Below, piece after piece: positions 48,551-57,039 of a stretch of 64,000 nt of DNA. Positions within the stretch are counted from its first letter, which is position 1. The number at the start of each line of letters is the position of its first letter. The notes beneath the pieces were generated by a model that worked only from the letters and a program-made list of their open reading frames with translations, did not search any database and had not been told where the DNA came from. This DNA is from Siphonodentalium dalli (taxonomy: Eukaryota; Mollusca; Scaphopoda; Gadilida; Siphonodentaliidae): contig CP136066.1 in NCBI GenBank assembly GCA_032622095.1, positions 135,065,917 through 135,129,916 on the forward strand, read 5' to 3'. The position numbers were made by a program, and so were the translations under genes.

Positions 48551-49201
48551 TTATACTTTTGAATAAATGACAGGACCTCGGTCATTAGCTGTCAACCATT
48601 TATGGAAAATATCAGTTCTAATTCGCAAATAATTTTCTGTTCTAGGATGAAAATCTACTAAAATATATCCATGATTTATTGAAGTTGCATCTTCGTATGC
48701 TTGTTTCAAATGATTGGTTTGCATTTGATGAGCCAAAACTTTTATTTGATTTTTATCTCGAACGCTTTGAAATAAAACCATGTAGTGTGCATTCAAACTT
48801 ATAGTTCTGCTACTTTTTGATTTTTGGAACATGTTTTGAGTAATGTAAATTATTGAAGCATTTCGATGATGACCTTTTCTAGTAAACCAAAGCATTATTT
48901 TGTCTTCATCTTGTTCCCCCATCATGTCATCGAAAACAACAAGATGAGGAAATGATTTATCTGATACAATTTCCTCATCATCGTCTGGAATGCCATCGAT
49001 AAACTCAACGTTATCAATTTCTTTTATACGATTGTATGTGTCTTGCCATTCTTTGTAACACCAAACTATTTTCTTTGGTGGTGTTTGGAATAAATCGTGT
49101 TTAAATTCAATAACTTTTTTAACAAATTCTGTTTTACCTGATCCACTAGGTCCGCTGATAAAGAAATTACACGGATGTTGGAAAAGTAAAGATTCTTCCA
49201 T
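48551..49201 (-). CDS. ATP: Genome-packaging ATPase (FtsK/HerA type)
   Basis: A 216-residue P-loop protein. Walker A is GPSGSGKT at residues 17-24 and Walker B is HLVVFDDMM at about 86-94. A downstream arginine-bearing strand-helix region includes HHRNASIIYITQNMFQ. The arrangement matches the short A32-like packaging ATPases of Polintons, which pump DNA into preformed capsids. It stands between the unknown 213-residue gene and the basic repeat protein. It is complete, with no missing key residue. Confidence 0.92.
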   Translation of the reverse strand: MEESLLFQHPCNFFISGPSGSGKTEFVKKVIEFKHDLFQTPPKKIVWCYKEWQDTYNRIKEIDNVEFIDGIPDDDEEIVSDKSFPHLVVFDDMMGEQDEDKIMLWFTRKGHHRNASIIYITQNMFQKSKSSRTISLNAHYMVLFQSVRDKNQIKVLAHQMQTNHLKQAYEDATSINHGYILVDFHPRTENYLRIRTDIFHKWLTANDRGPVIYSKV

Positions 49202-49234
49202 GTTGTCACTTTGATGCCTAATCAGAGAGTGAAC

Positions 49235-49876
49235 TTAACGACGTGTGAATTTAGTTTTTAAAGAGAAATCTCCAAAGCTGTAAATATTTCCATACATTTC
49301 AATAATCCAATTATTATAGTCTTCTATTCTTCTGTTTGTTCTGTAAATAAAAAAATCATCCCCTATAATGTTTTGAATTTTTGCATATGTTGACATTTTT
49401 TTTGTTAACAAATACCCATAGATCCTAGGAACTGATTTAAAGGTTCCACTAGCAAGAGGATAATGATCTTCATACTTTGTATAATGAATATAGTCATGTT
49501 CATCAAAAGTTTCTAAATCTAAATGGTGTTGATCACCACCAAATAGCCAAAAATCAGATATTCTTTCAATGAGAAAAAATGTTTTGAATTTAATAAATGA
49601 TTTAATATAGTTTTGAGAGAAATGAGAAAATATACTTGTCTCAAGATAGTCCAATCTCTGTAAACATTCGTCGACATCACAGCATCGTAGTATTGCTTTC
49701 TTTTCTCTTTCAAACCAGACTTCTTGTAATTCCTTCTTTATCTCTGGAATAAGTGTTGACTGTGCCACCAAATATCCATAAATCTTCTCAGCAATTTCTG
49801 GAGGTACTACTCCTGTCAACATCTTGACATGAAATGACTCAACATCTCCATCCGTATGGATATGTGTGAATACCAT
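49235..49876 (-). CDS. Unrecognised protein downstream of polB
   Basis: 213 residues from the ATG at 49876; the frame extends further upstream with only a GTG. It overlaps the 3' end of polB by 38 nt. The protein is rich in aromatic residues (HFSQNYIKSFIKFKTFFLIE, FDEHDYIHYTKYEDHYPL) and acidic patches, with two Cys together at CCDVDEC. No signal peptide, membrane span or known motif is apparent. Gene order in the packed block suggests co-expression with replication and packaging genes. I do not recognise the family. Confidence 0.65.
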   Translation of the reverse strand: MVFTHIHTDGDVESFHVKMLTGVVPPEIAEKIYGYLVAQSTLIPEIKKELQEVWFEREKKAILRCCDVDECLQRLDYLETSIFSHFSQNYIKSFIKFKTFFLIERISDFWLFGGDQHHLDLETFDEHDYIHYTKYEDHYPLASGTFKSVPRIYGYLLTKKMSTYAKIQNIIGDDFFIYRTNRRIEDYNNWIIEMYGNIYSFGDFSLKTKFTRR

Positions 49877-52800
49877 TGACGAGTTTTCGTTTTGTGTACA
49901 CCGATCTGAAAGTTTTGGTTTGACACTCACTAATTAGTTGATGGTTCTTTTGTCTTTTAATTCTGGAAGAATACTCAACAACAGTTTTGAAATTTTCACG
50001 ATCATTAACACATTGTACCATTGTTTCAAAATTAACTTTTTGACTTGTGCTGTAATCAAGAGTGATACCTTTTACCTTACATTTGGTGTATCTTCTCCCA
50101 TCTTTGATGTATTCATATCCGTAGTTCTTTGGCCCAAGTCCAACAAATTTGACAATCTTTGCATCTGGATGTTCGTCGCTCCATTTCCCCAATCTTCCTT
50201 CGATAGTTTTGATGTTCTTCTTTGATGGATCACTGACATACATACAGCTGTCTGTATCAAAATACAGCACTCTATCTCCAAGTTTTTTTAAAACTTTATA
50301 CAATTGTAATCTTGCATACGCTGTAACAAAAGAAGCAACAACAACATTTGCTGAATGATGAGGTTCAATATTATCTAAAATATCAACATAATTTACCAGA
50401 ATGAATTTGTCACCATCAAGAAGTGTAACATTTTGAACAATTATATTGTTACTAGTAAGCAATTCAAAATAACGTGATGGTTTATCCACATACTCTGTTT
50501 TTGACATAAGATTTCTTTGTGCATTCTTACCCCATATACAATTAATCATAATTTTAGATATTTGGCGTTTTCCTGGATTCTTCTCGATGTTCTCCAATTT
50601 TATACCCTCAGCTGCATAATAATCCTGTACAAACTTTTGCTTCTGTTCTTCTGTCTCAACACCAAATGGATAACCACTACATTCCTGTTTGATCTTTAGA
50701 TGTTTGTCGATATAGGATTTGTATATTTCATCTGTCCAATCTGTCCAATGCCAAATTTGGTACACATCAAGTATTTTGTAGCCAACATCCATTGCTTTGA
50801 ATAATTCTGGCGTGGTCCACACTCCGGTTATAGCTCGATCTTCTTCTGAATGGTTACATGCCTCGTTCTCATTGATGGCACAAGTGTTGCACAGAGTAAA
50901 AACCATTTTCTTGTTACAATGAATCGGTAGAACTGGAATATACAATTTCGATGGTGGTAAAATTGTACATTTAACAAGCCCCGCATAGTCTCTAATGTGT
51001 TCTTGATCGATCTGCTCTTGGCTCAAAATTTCTGGATGTCCAACAGGGTAGAATTTATATTTGTTGCAAAATGGATACAACGAACACACATCGATGAACT
51101 TGATTTCTTTTGTGGAATCTTGATCAATTTCCTCGTACAATTTGATGGCATTTGTACGTCCACCAAACAATGCTTCTCTTGGCAAAATGGGGTCTCGATG
51201 TTTGTAGAAAGATTCCATTTGTTGTTTGAATTTCACATCCGATTTCATTCTTTCGTCGATCTGATGCTCCCAAATTGATTCAACTCTGTAACCAAGACTT
51301 TCCAGTTCATCTTTCTTCTGTTGAGTTCTTGTATATAATTCTTCCATGGTGAGCATCGTATAGGGATTCTTGTATTGTCTGTTGTTGTAACATTTTGGAC
51401 ATCCATGAAACAGACATCCATTCATCTCAAAAACTGTTCTTGTGGCTTCCTCATATCCATCGACGTAGTGTCCACCAATCTTGATTTCTCCTCCATTCAA
51501 AGCATGCTTGATTGTTATCATACGTGACAATGATATATGTTGAAGCCAACGTATCGCTTTCATGGAATAGTTTTTAGCACATGGGTATCCACCATCTGGA
51601 ATGATTCCAATTGTTTTCTCTGGCATTGAATTCTTCCTCCATGCCAAATTGCAAACTTGCGCCAATGTTATTGACTCAATGAACGGGTCAATCTGTTCTG
51701 TTTCCAATATGTATTTCCTGAATTTTCCACATCCACGGCGAAGAATATCCACGTCTGATTTGCAGTACTTCTCCATCTCTTCTTGGAAGTTGAATATCAC
51801 GTAATTTTCTATTTTCTCATTGTACCATTCAAAGAATTTCTCTCGATTTTCCACGCTCATCATGTCTGGTTTGTAGTAATCAGAAGCCAAGTAATGTCCA
51901 ATGTAATTTTGAAACTTTGGTGAATTCGCCCAATGTGGAAAGTGTCCTTTCGCCATCTCATTCAGCTGAAAAGTTTGTGGAAACTTTGAAAGCGGCATCA
52001 TCAGAAAACTCAGAGAATCAATAACTTTCACGCTGTTGCATTTTAAACTGAGAATCTTGTTTCCATTCATGATCAGTTCTGGTTTATGAATTCCACTTTG
52101 TATGAGTGCTTGAAGTAGAAACTGTGCATCGTACCCCTGAGCATTATGTGCTATTGCAAAACATCCTTTGTGATCTTGGTGGAATAACCAGTTTGTGAAG
52201 TCTGTTAAAACGTTGTCACCCTTGAATACAAATTCTCTGGAATCCGGTCCGCATGTTTCACATTTTTCTTCGATTGGTTTGCACATGCAATCTCCACAAG
52301 CGGTATGTGCAACACAGAAGTTTGGAATATGAACACCTGTGTCTTGTCTGCATTCAAAGTCAAAGAATACATATGGAATCTTTGCAGGTTTCTTTTCCGG
52401 TGATTCATATTTTGGAATGTAGCACCTGTGATCTGCTTCAACGATTTCTTTGCAATGTTTGCATTTCTTCAACCCCGCACATATATGTCTGCTTGATTTA
52501 TTGATGATAATTTCTTCATCACAATTGTTGCATAGTTGAACCAAATCACATATTTTTCTTTTCTGTTTTCCTTCCGTCTTCAAATGGTTGTCGAAACATG
52601 ATTTACTTCTGAATGATCGTCGACACGTTCTACACTTCACCCAATTTGTGAAATTACACTGTGTCAATGACCAGCATGCACAAACAAATCTGCATCGATG
52701 ATCGCCACGCATATGGAATCCAATGTCGCAGAATTCGCAGTAGTAGCTGGTGCCTAGAAATCCTTTGATTGATGTTATGGTGTCGAAGTGATTGTTGTTG

Positions 52801-53948
52801 TAGTAGATGTGTACACATTTGCTATCCGAACACATTTCTGCAGGTTCAAATAGAAATCCAGCGCCAGCAAATTCATTGTGAATTTTCACAACATATTCTG
52901 GATACAATATTTCTTGAATCTTGTGGAACTCATTGATACTGCAAACTGTATCGTGTGGAATGCCAGCACGGTTGAGTAGATTTTTTGCTGCATCTGTTTG
53001 TGCTGTGTATATTGATTGTCTTATTCTTTTCCATATCTTTGACCAGCACGCAGATCCATCACTATCTGCCTTACACATTCCGACGACAATAGATCTTGCC
53101 ATACACATAACATCATCAGCATTTTCAATCCGGACAATACTTCTTTTTACTTTTGTCAGCTTGTTCTTGTCTGCAAATGGTCCATAATGTAGTGAGTGTC
53201 GTGTACCACCTTCCGGAATATCTGTAACGAAGATTTCGAAATTGAGTGCACCGTCATGAATTGTAAAGGCTGCATTTGATTGAACCACATTTTGAATATT
53301 ATCCATGAGTGTCCCACCATTCAATTCACTGGCTTTTGTGAATGGAATGAAAATGCTCATATCAAGTCCTGGATGATTTATCGTAACTCTGATTCTTGTC
53401 TTCTCATTTGCTGAACATTTCTGTTTCAATTCTTCTGTCAACTTCTCAAATATCTCTGGAATGTTTTCGATTGGATCTGTAAATTTCTCGAATTTCACAC
53501 CAAATTGTCGTGATGCTGATTTAAATTTTCTGGAAAATTTCTCCGAGTTCAGCTCCATTTTGAAATATTTTGTTGGATTGAACACAACACGCTCTCTAGC
53601 CAGACTTCTCTTTCTCTTCCCACCAATTTCTCTATTCTGTCTTCGACCGCGTCCAATCTGCCCATCACTAGAACTTTCTTCACTTTCTGCCCTATCAGTT
53701 TCCATATCGCTCTCTTCACTTTCTGCCTCATCAGTTTCCATATCGCTCTCTTCACTTTCTGCCCTATCAGTTTCCATATCGCTCTCTTCACTTTCTGCCT
53801 CATCAGTTTCCATATCGCTCTCTTCACTTTCTACCTTATCAGTTTCCATATCGCTCTCTTCAATAACTGCAGGCCTTGGTCTTTTTCTAACAATATCTTC
53901 TTCGCTGGCGGCGTCGTCTGAAACAGGTCTTTTAATTCTCTTAAACAT
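49839..53948 (-). CDS. POLB: Protein-primed family B DNA polymerase
   Basis: 1369 residues from the first ATG (53948). The acidic N-terminus has KRIKRP and RKRPRP basic patches, then five 14-residue repeats of the SEESDMETD type (42-bp minisatellite). A Cys/His-rich zinc-binding region spans about residues 400-510. Exonuclease motifs are FFDFEC (about 530), AHNAQGYDAQF (about 602) and YCKSDVDIL (about 728). Polymerase motifs are DVCSLYP (about 953), NCIWGKN (about 1138) and YFDTDS (about 1230). This is the replicative enzyme of Polintons, which start synthesis on a terminal protein. The frame is intact. It is transcribed from one half of the 54.05-kb inverted promoter. Confidence 0.95.
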   Translation of the reverse strand: MFKRIKRPVSDDAASEEDIVRKRPRPAVIEESDMETDKVESEESDMETDEAESEESDMETDRAESEESDMETDEAESEESDMETDRAESEESSSDGQIGRGRRQNREIGGKRKRSLARERVVFNPTKYFKMELNSEKFSRKFKSASRQFGVKFEKFTDPIENIPEIFEKLTEELKQKCSANEKTRIRVTINHPGLDMSIFIPFTKASELNGGTLMDNIQNVVQSNAAFTIHDGALNFEIFVTDIPEGGTRHSLHYGPFADKNKLTKVKRSIVRIENADDVMCMARSIVVGMCKADSDGSACWSKIWKRIRQSIYTAQTDAAKNLLNRAGIPHDTVCSINEFHKIQEILYPEYVVKIHNEFAGAGFLFEPAEMCSDSKCVHIYYNNNHFDTITSIKGFLGTSYYCEFCDIGFHMRGDHRCRFVCACWSLTQCNFTNWVKCRTCRRSFRSKSCFDNHLKTEGKQKRKICDLVQLCNNCDEEIIINKSSRHICAGLKKCKHCKEIVEADHRCYIPKYESPEKKPAKIPYVFFDFECRQDTGVHIPNFCVAHTACGDCMCKPIEEKCETCGPDSREFVFKGDNVLTDFTNWLFHQDHKGCFAIAHNAQGYDAQFLLQALIQSGIHKPELIMNGNKILSLKCNSVKVIDSLSFLMMPLSKFPQTFQLNEMAKGHFPHWANSPKFQNYIGHYLASDYYKPDMMSVENREKFFEWYNEKIENYVIFNFQEEMEKYCKSDVDILRRGCGKFRKYILETEQIDPFIESITLAQVCNLAWRKNSMPEKTIGIIPDGGYPCAKNYSMKAIRWLQHISLSRMITIKHALNGGEIKIGGHYVDGYEEATRTVFEMNGCLFHGCPKCYNNRQYKNPYTMLTMEELYTRTQQKKDELESLGYRVESIWEHQIDERMKSDVKFKQQMESFYKHRDPILPREALFGGRTNAIKLYEEIDQDSTKEIKFIDVCSLYPFCNKYKFYPVGHPEILSQEQIDQEHIRDYAGLVKCTILPPSKLYIPVLPIHCNKKMVFTLCNTCAINENEACNHSEEDRAITGVWTTPELFKAMDVGYKILDVYQIWHWTDWTDEIYKSYIDKHLKIKQECSGYPFGVETEEQKQKFVQDYYAAEGIKLENIEKNPGKRQISKIMINCIWGKNAQRNLMSKTEYVDKPSRYFELLTSNNIIVQNVTLLDGDKFILVNYVDILDNIEPHHSANVVVASFVTAYARLQLYKVLKKLGDRVLYFDTDSCMYVSDPSKKNIKTIEGRLGKWSDEHPDAKIVKFVGLGPKNYGYEYIKDGRRYTKCKVKGITLDYSTSQKVNFETMVQCVNDRENFKTVVEYSSRIKRQKNHQLISECQTKTFRSVYTKRKLVNGIHTYPYGWRC
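53676..53858 (-). repeat. 42-bp minisatellite inside polB
   Basis: Five near-identical 42-bp units encode SEESDMETDEAE-like peptides, alternating between EA and RA variants, so pairs of units may have duplicated together. The run starts exactly where the inverted duplication shared with the divergent gene ends. Confidence 0.9.
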
Positions 53949-54248
53949 TTTTGTCTTGAGTTTTGTCAGCAAAAAATATTGCGACTGGCTTCTTCGGAGT
54001 TGAAGTGTAAAGTGTAGAATTACACCTGCTTTTATAGCTTTTATAGCATTCGCGATGAAAATGCTATAAAAGCAGATGTAATTCTACACTTTACACTTCA
54101 ACTCCGAAGAAGCCAGTCGCAATATTTTTTGCTGACAAAACTCAAGACAAAAATGTTTAAGAGAATTAAAAGACCTGTTTCAGACGACGCCGCCAGCGAA
54201 GAAGATATTGTTAGAAAAAGACCAAGGCCTGCAGTTATTGAAGAGAGC
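53853..54248. promoter_or_regulatory. Inverted-duplication bidirectional promoter of polB and the zinc-knuckle gene
   Basis: Arms 53853-54036 and 54065-54248 (184 bp each) are mirror copies about an axis at 54050.5, with almost no mismatches and a 28-nt centre. Each arm holds TATAAAAG (plus strand 54065-54072; minus strand 54036-54029, with a second minus copy at 54045-54038). In both directions the ATG lies about 81 nt after the TATA box. The arms extend through the first 32 codons of both genes. The two transcripts should therefore start with the same sequence. A GCGATGAAAATGC-type centre separates the TATA boxes. Confidence 0.9.
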
Positions 54249-54755
54249 TATATTGAGCTACATAAAGAAGATTCAAAAAAATCTACACAGCCACAGACTA
54301 GAAAAATTCAAGATAATCTTGTCGAAATGAGACAGATCTCTGCCAATTTGTTTAAACTTTGTAACAAAATGCAATGGCAAGAGAAACAAGAGAAAAACAA
54401 AGCTGATAAAAATTGGAAACCGCCATATGGTTACTGTTACAAATGCGGACAAGAATCCCATTGGTCCTTCCATTGTAAAACAGATTTCGGCGACAAAAAA
54501 AATGTGAAAACTATAAAAAAATGTCTACAAGCAGTAACAATACAAGAACAAAATGAAGATATCAAAACTGAAGAGATGTCTACAACATCAGATGTTTTCA
54601 AACAACCCCGACCTGTTGATCCTACGAATGATTCACAGAACAAATCTGAAGATAAACATCCAGATTTTGAAAATTCCAAGAAAACTTCCAAGAAAAAGAA
54701 GCTGAGACCATTCTACATTCCAAAAACAGATAAACGAATCAATACAAACATTTGA
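54153..54755 (+). CDS. CCHC zinc-knuckle protein sharing its N-terminus with polB
   Basis: 200 residues from the ATG at 54153. The first 32 residues are identical to those of polB because both lie in the inverted duplication; they carry the basic patches KRIKRP and RKRPRP. After a helical segment comes a canonical zinc knuckle, CYKCGQESHWSFHC (Cys95, Cys98, His103, Cys108), of the C-x2-C-x4-H-x4-C type that binds single-stranded nucleic acid. The tail is charged and ends Lys-rich. Its role might be in nucleic-acid handling during replication or packaging, but this is inference. It is followed by AATAAA at 54771-54776. Confidence 0.8.
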   Translation: MFKRIKRPVSDDAASEEDIVRKRPRPAVIEESYIELHKEDSKKSTQPQTRKIQDNLVEMRQISANLFKLCNKMQWQEKQEKNKADKNWKPPYGYCYKCGQESHWSFHCKTDFGDKKNVKTIKKCLQAVTIQEQNEDIKTEEMSTTSDVFKQPRPVDPTNDSQNKSEDKHPDFENSKKTSKKKKLRPFYIPKTDKRINTNI

Positions 54756-54770
54756 AAATTATGTTGTGTG

Positions 54771-54776
54771 AATAAA
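54771..54776 (+). terminator. AATAAA polyadenylation signal after the zinc-knuckle gene
   Basis: AATAAA lies 16 nt past the stop. A similar block, with AATAAA at 56521-56526, follows the next plus-strand gene, because about 100 bp (54766-54866 and 56515-56618) is duplicated. A TTTTTTTCAG stretch follows both. Confidence 0.5.
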
Positions 54777-54844
54777 TTATGAATTGAACAATCGTGTTTT
54801 GTTTTTTTCAGCTATGAAAGAGTAACCTTTTGGGGAATGTGGGT

Positions 54845-54860
54845 GGCCCTGAAAAGGGCC
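54845..54860 (-). terminator. Histone-type 3' stem-loop of the 120-residue gene
   Basis: On the minus strand it reads GGCCCTTTTCAGGGCC, preceded by AAAAAAC and followed by ACCCACA, 20 nt after the stop codon. The six-pair stem has two G-C pairs at the base and U-A at the top, a UUUC loop, an A-rich 5' flank and ACCCA downstream. All are features of the replication-dependent histone mRNA end. Confidence 0.85.
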
Positions 54861-54879
54861 GTTTTTTCTTTTCCAGAAT

Positions 54880-55242
54880 TCATAAAAATTCTGCCAAATC
54901 AGGATATATCCCGTTGGGATTAATTGTCACAGACCAAGTAGGATTTGATCTGTGCGCCGCAGCAGCCTGAGCGAAGCTGTCAATTGCTGCATTGCACAGA
55001 TCTTTCTTCGAGATCTGTGACAAGATCTCCACGAGATCAAGATTGCTTGATTCTTGATTGCTTGATTCTTGATCGCATACTTCAGGCGATGGTCGTCGCC
55101 GAGCCAGAAAATCTCTTAGCATCTGTTTCTGTACCACCTTTTGTTCAGGAGAATCCTGCCATTTCCTATATGTTCTTATTTTCGTCTCCTCTGAATCTCT
55201 CTTCCTCCATAACTTCTTGATAAATTTCTTTAACGACGGCAT
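54880..55242 (-). CDS. Small accessory protein, unrecognised (120 residues)
   Basis: The N-terminus is strongly basic (MPSLKKFIKKLWRKRDSEET), then RRRPSP, an ESSNQESSN acidic/Ser segment and a mixed C-terminal part with AAIDSFAQAAAAHRSNP. The minus-strand TATAAAAA at 55282-55275 lies about 33 nt before the ATG, so the 5' leader is very short. A histone-type stem-loop follows the stop by 20 nt. It is the leftward half of the first divergent pair. No known family recognised. Confidence 0.65.
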   Translation of the reverse strand: MPSLKKFIKKLWRKRDSEETKIRTYRKWQDSPEQKVVQKQMLRDFLARRRPSPEVCDQESSNQESSNLDLVEILSQISKKDLCNAAIDSFAQAAAAHRSNPTWSVTINPNGIYPDLAEFL

Positions 55243-56138
55243 AATGAATGAAGTTCACTGAAAAAGTGAAAATATTTTTATACATTTGACACGGGCGTCA
55301 ATGAAATCACATGTCGCGTTGGCGTTAAAATTGACAAATATTTCCTGACGTTGTGTTTTTTCAGAACCGGATCAACATGCATATTTTTCTTGATCATTAT
55401 TGCATAGCGATCAAACAAATGTTTTTAATTTCGTTAGATCATTATCTATTATTTGGTACACATGATTGATATATTTATTACCTCGTTAGGCAAATATGGA
55501 ATGTTTTTCTAGTTTTTGTTTTTGGAATTGTACATATTTTATACATAAAACTGAACACAAGATTGTTACACGGGCGTCAATGAAATCACATAATACTTTG
55601 GCGTTAAAATTGACAAATATTTCCTGACGTTGTGTTTTTTCAGAACCGGATCAACATGCATATTTTTCTTGATCATTATTGCATAGCGATCAAACAAATG
55701 TTTTTAATTTCGTTAGATCATTATCTATTATTTGGTACACATGATTGATATATTTATTACCTCGTTAGGCAAATATGGAATGTTTTTCTAGTTTTTGGAT
55801 TTGGAATTGTACATATTTTATACATAAAAACTGAACACAAGAAACATACTGAACATTTTTCTTCATCATTACAATTGATAACTTTACTTGGTCATCGTTT
55901 ATGAACGAAGATGAATTCATATGTTAAAACATCTTAATTAATTGCATATACTATCATGAATTTAATCTATAACATATCGAAATAGTAAAACTAACAGATA
56001 ATGCACTGTAAAGAAACACAACGCCAGGAAACATTTGTCATTTTTAATGCCAACGTGACATGTGATTTCTCTACCGCCCGCGCAATCGTGATATATGTTC
56101 AAACACGGCCGTGAACAATTTTTATTCTGCATTCAAAG
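55243..56138. promoter_or_regulatory. Divergent control region A (two 279-bp direct repeats, inverted terminal motifs)
   Basis: The direct repeats start at 55291 and 55570 (GGGCGTCAATGAAATCACAT ... GAACCGGATCAACATGCATA ... TTTGGTACACATGATTGATA). The right end at about 56015-56080 carries the reverse complement of the repeat start: CAACGCCAGGAAACATTTGT ... ACATGTGATTTC. TATA-like sequences face outward at 55282-55275 (minus) and about 56090-56095 (plus), 33-45 nt before the two ATGs. Control region B at 57040-57943 is a copy, offset 1808 bp. TTGTGTTTTTTCAG occurs once per repeat and could be a splice acceptor. Confidence 0.75.
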
Positions 56139-56327
56139 ATGTCCGAAATCCCCGAACCGTTGATGTCTATACTAAGAGGAACGATAGTGCTAACACCCCA
56201 GATAATGCGGGCCGGACACGCAAAAGAAGTAACCACCAGTGCAAAACTGGTTATGCAAATATGCAAAAAACAACAGCGTTGGAACAAAAGCAAAAGTCTC
56301 AAAAGAAAATCGTGGCGTGAACTTTGA
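56139..56327 (+). CDS. Small accessory protein, unrecognised (62 residues)
   Basis: The start at 56139 follows CATTCAAAG, exactly as the ATG of the OTU-like gene does in the sister module. This supports both the start and the gene. The protein MSEIPEPLMSILRGTIVLTP... is mildly hydrophobic first and very basic at the end (KSKSLKRKSW). It is followed by two tandem histone-type stem-loops. Conserved promoter and 3' signals argue for expression. The short length, and another frame covering the same bases, leave doubt. Confidence 0.55.
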   Translation: MSEIPEPLMSILRGTIVLTPQIMRAGHAKEVTTSAKLVMQICKKQQRWNKSKSLKRKSWREL

Positions 56328-56340
56328 TGCCATACAAAAC

Positions 56341-56384
56341 GGCCCTTTTCAGGGCCAAAAACAAAAACGGTCCTTTTCAGGACC
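56341..56384 (+). terminator. Tandem pair of histone-type 3' stem-loops
   Basis: GGCCCTTTTCAGGGCC (56341-56356) begins 14 nt after the stop of the 62-residue gene. GGTCCTTTTCAGGACC (56369-56384) follows. The second differs by C to T on one side and G to A on the other, preserving pairing at the third stem position. Both have AAAAC before them. A purine-rich CAAAAAGAAAAAC at about 56397-56409 resembles the downstream element that pairs with U7 RNA. Confidence 0.85.
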
Positions 56385-56596
56385 AACCAATTTTTTCAAA
56401 AAGAAAAACTTTTAGCATTGCTTAAGAACTAATAATGTTCTTTGTACCCTATGTTTTGTTTTGAAAAAATCACGCCACGAATAATTTAAAACAAAATATA
56501 CTTGCAAATATTTGTTGTTGAATAAAATATAAAATGAACAATCGTGTTTTTGATTTTTTTCAGCAATGAAAGAGTAACCTTTTGGGAAATGTGTGT
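56385..56596. other. Non-coding segment between convergent genes
   Basis: AT-rich. Contains the second copy of the AATAAA/TTTTTTTCAG block also seen at 54766-54866. No frame. Confidence 0.5.
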
Positions 56597-56612
56597 GGCC
56601 CTGAAAAGGGCC
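56597..56612 (-). terminator. Histone-type 3' stem-loop of the 134-residue gene
   Basis: The minus strand reads GGCCCTTTTCAGGGCC, preceded by TTTTAAAAC and followed by ACACACA, 22 nt after the stop. It is the same element as at 54845-54860. Confidence 0.82.
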
Positions 56613-56634
56613 GTTTTAAAATTATCATCTGACT

Positions 56635-57039
56635 TTAACATCGTTTTGTGTTTTTCTTATATCTTGACATATCTTTCCCATGAGAACCGATAGCTTTTGC
56701 GAATTCATCACTTTTCTCTGTATCTTTAGATTCTTTACAAGGAAGACGAAATCTGACTTTTGTCTCAGTAGAAGGCTTCATGATACTTTTAGGTTCTTTT
56801 TCTTTCGCCGCCAATATTTTTTCTTTTTTGATCTGTTTCTGTTCTTTCGATCTCTGAACATCATGAACCCTGATTGGTATATCTATCTCTTCTGCAACGA
56901 AACGAAGATTCACTTTTACTTCTTGATGCGTTACTTGTGTTTTCACGTCAATATCCCTGCGAAGACATCTCAGTTCATCTAAAATCGCAACAGGATTACT
57001 GTATATCTCACTCTGAAGAAATTCTGTTAACGGATCCAT
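56635..57039 (-). CDS. Accessory basic protein, unrecognised (134 residues)
   Basis: The start is placed at 57039 (MDPLTEFLQSEIYSNPVAIL). The longer frame beginning at 57093 would start within a few bases of the TATA box (minus 57090-57083) and so cannot be fully transcribed from it. The N-terminal third is helical and the middle is acidic/hydrophobic with EEIDIPIRVHDV. The C-terminal half is highly charged (KEQKQIKKEKILAAKEKEPK), probably coiled coil or disordered. It is the leftward gene of the second divergent pair and is followed by a histone-type stem-loop. Family unknown. Confidence 0.65.
   Translation of the reverse strand: MDPLTEFLQSEIYSNPVAILDELRCLRRDIDVKTQVTHQEVKVNLRFVAEEIDIPIRVHDVQRSKEQKQIKKEKILAAKEKEPKSIMKPSTETKVRFRLPCKESKDTEKSDEFAKAIGSHGKDMSRYKKNTKRC

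Noticed and set aside
53461-54003. 180-codon plus-strand Ser/Leu-rich frame
   Set aside because: Antisense of the polB N-terminal repeat. The 42-bp period keeps it open.
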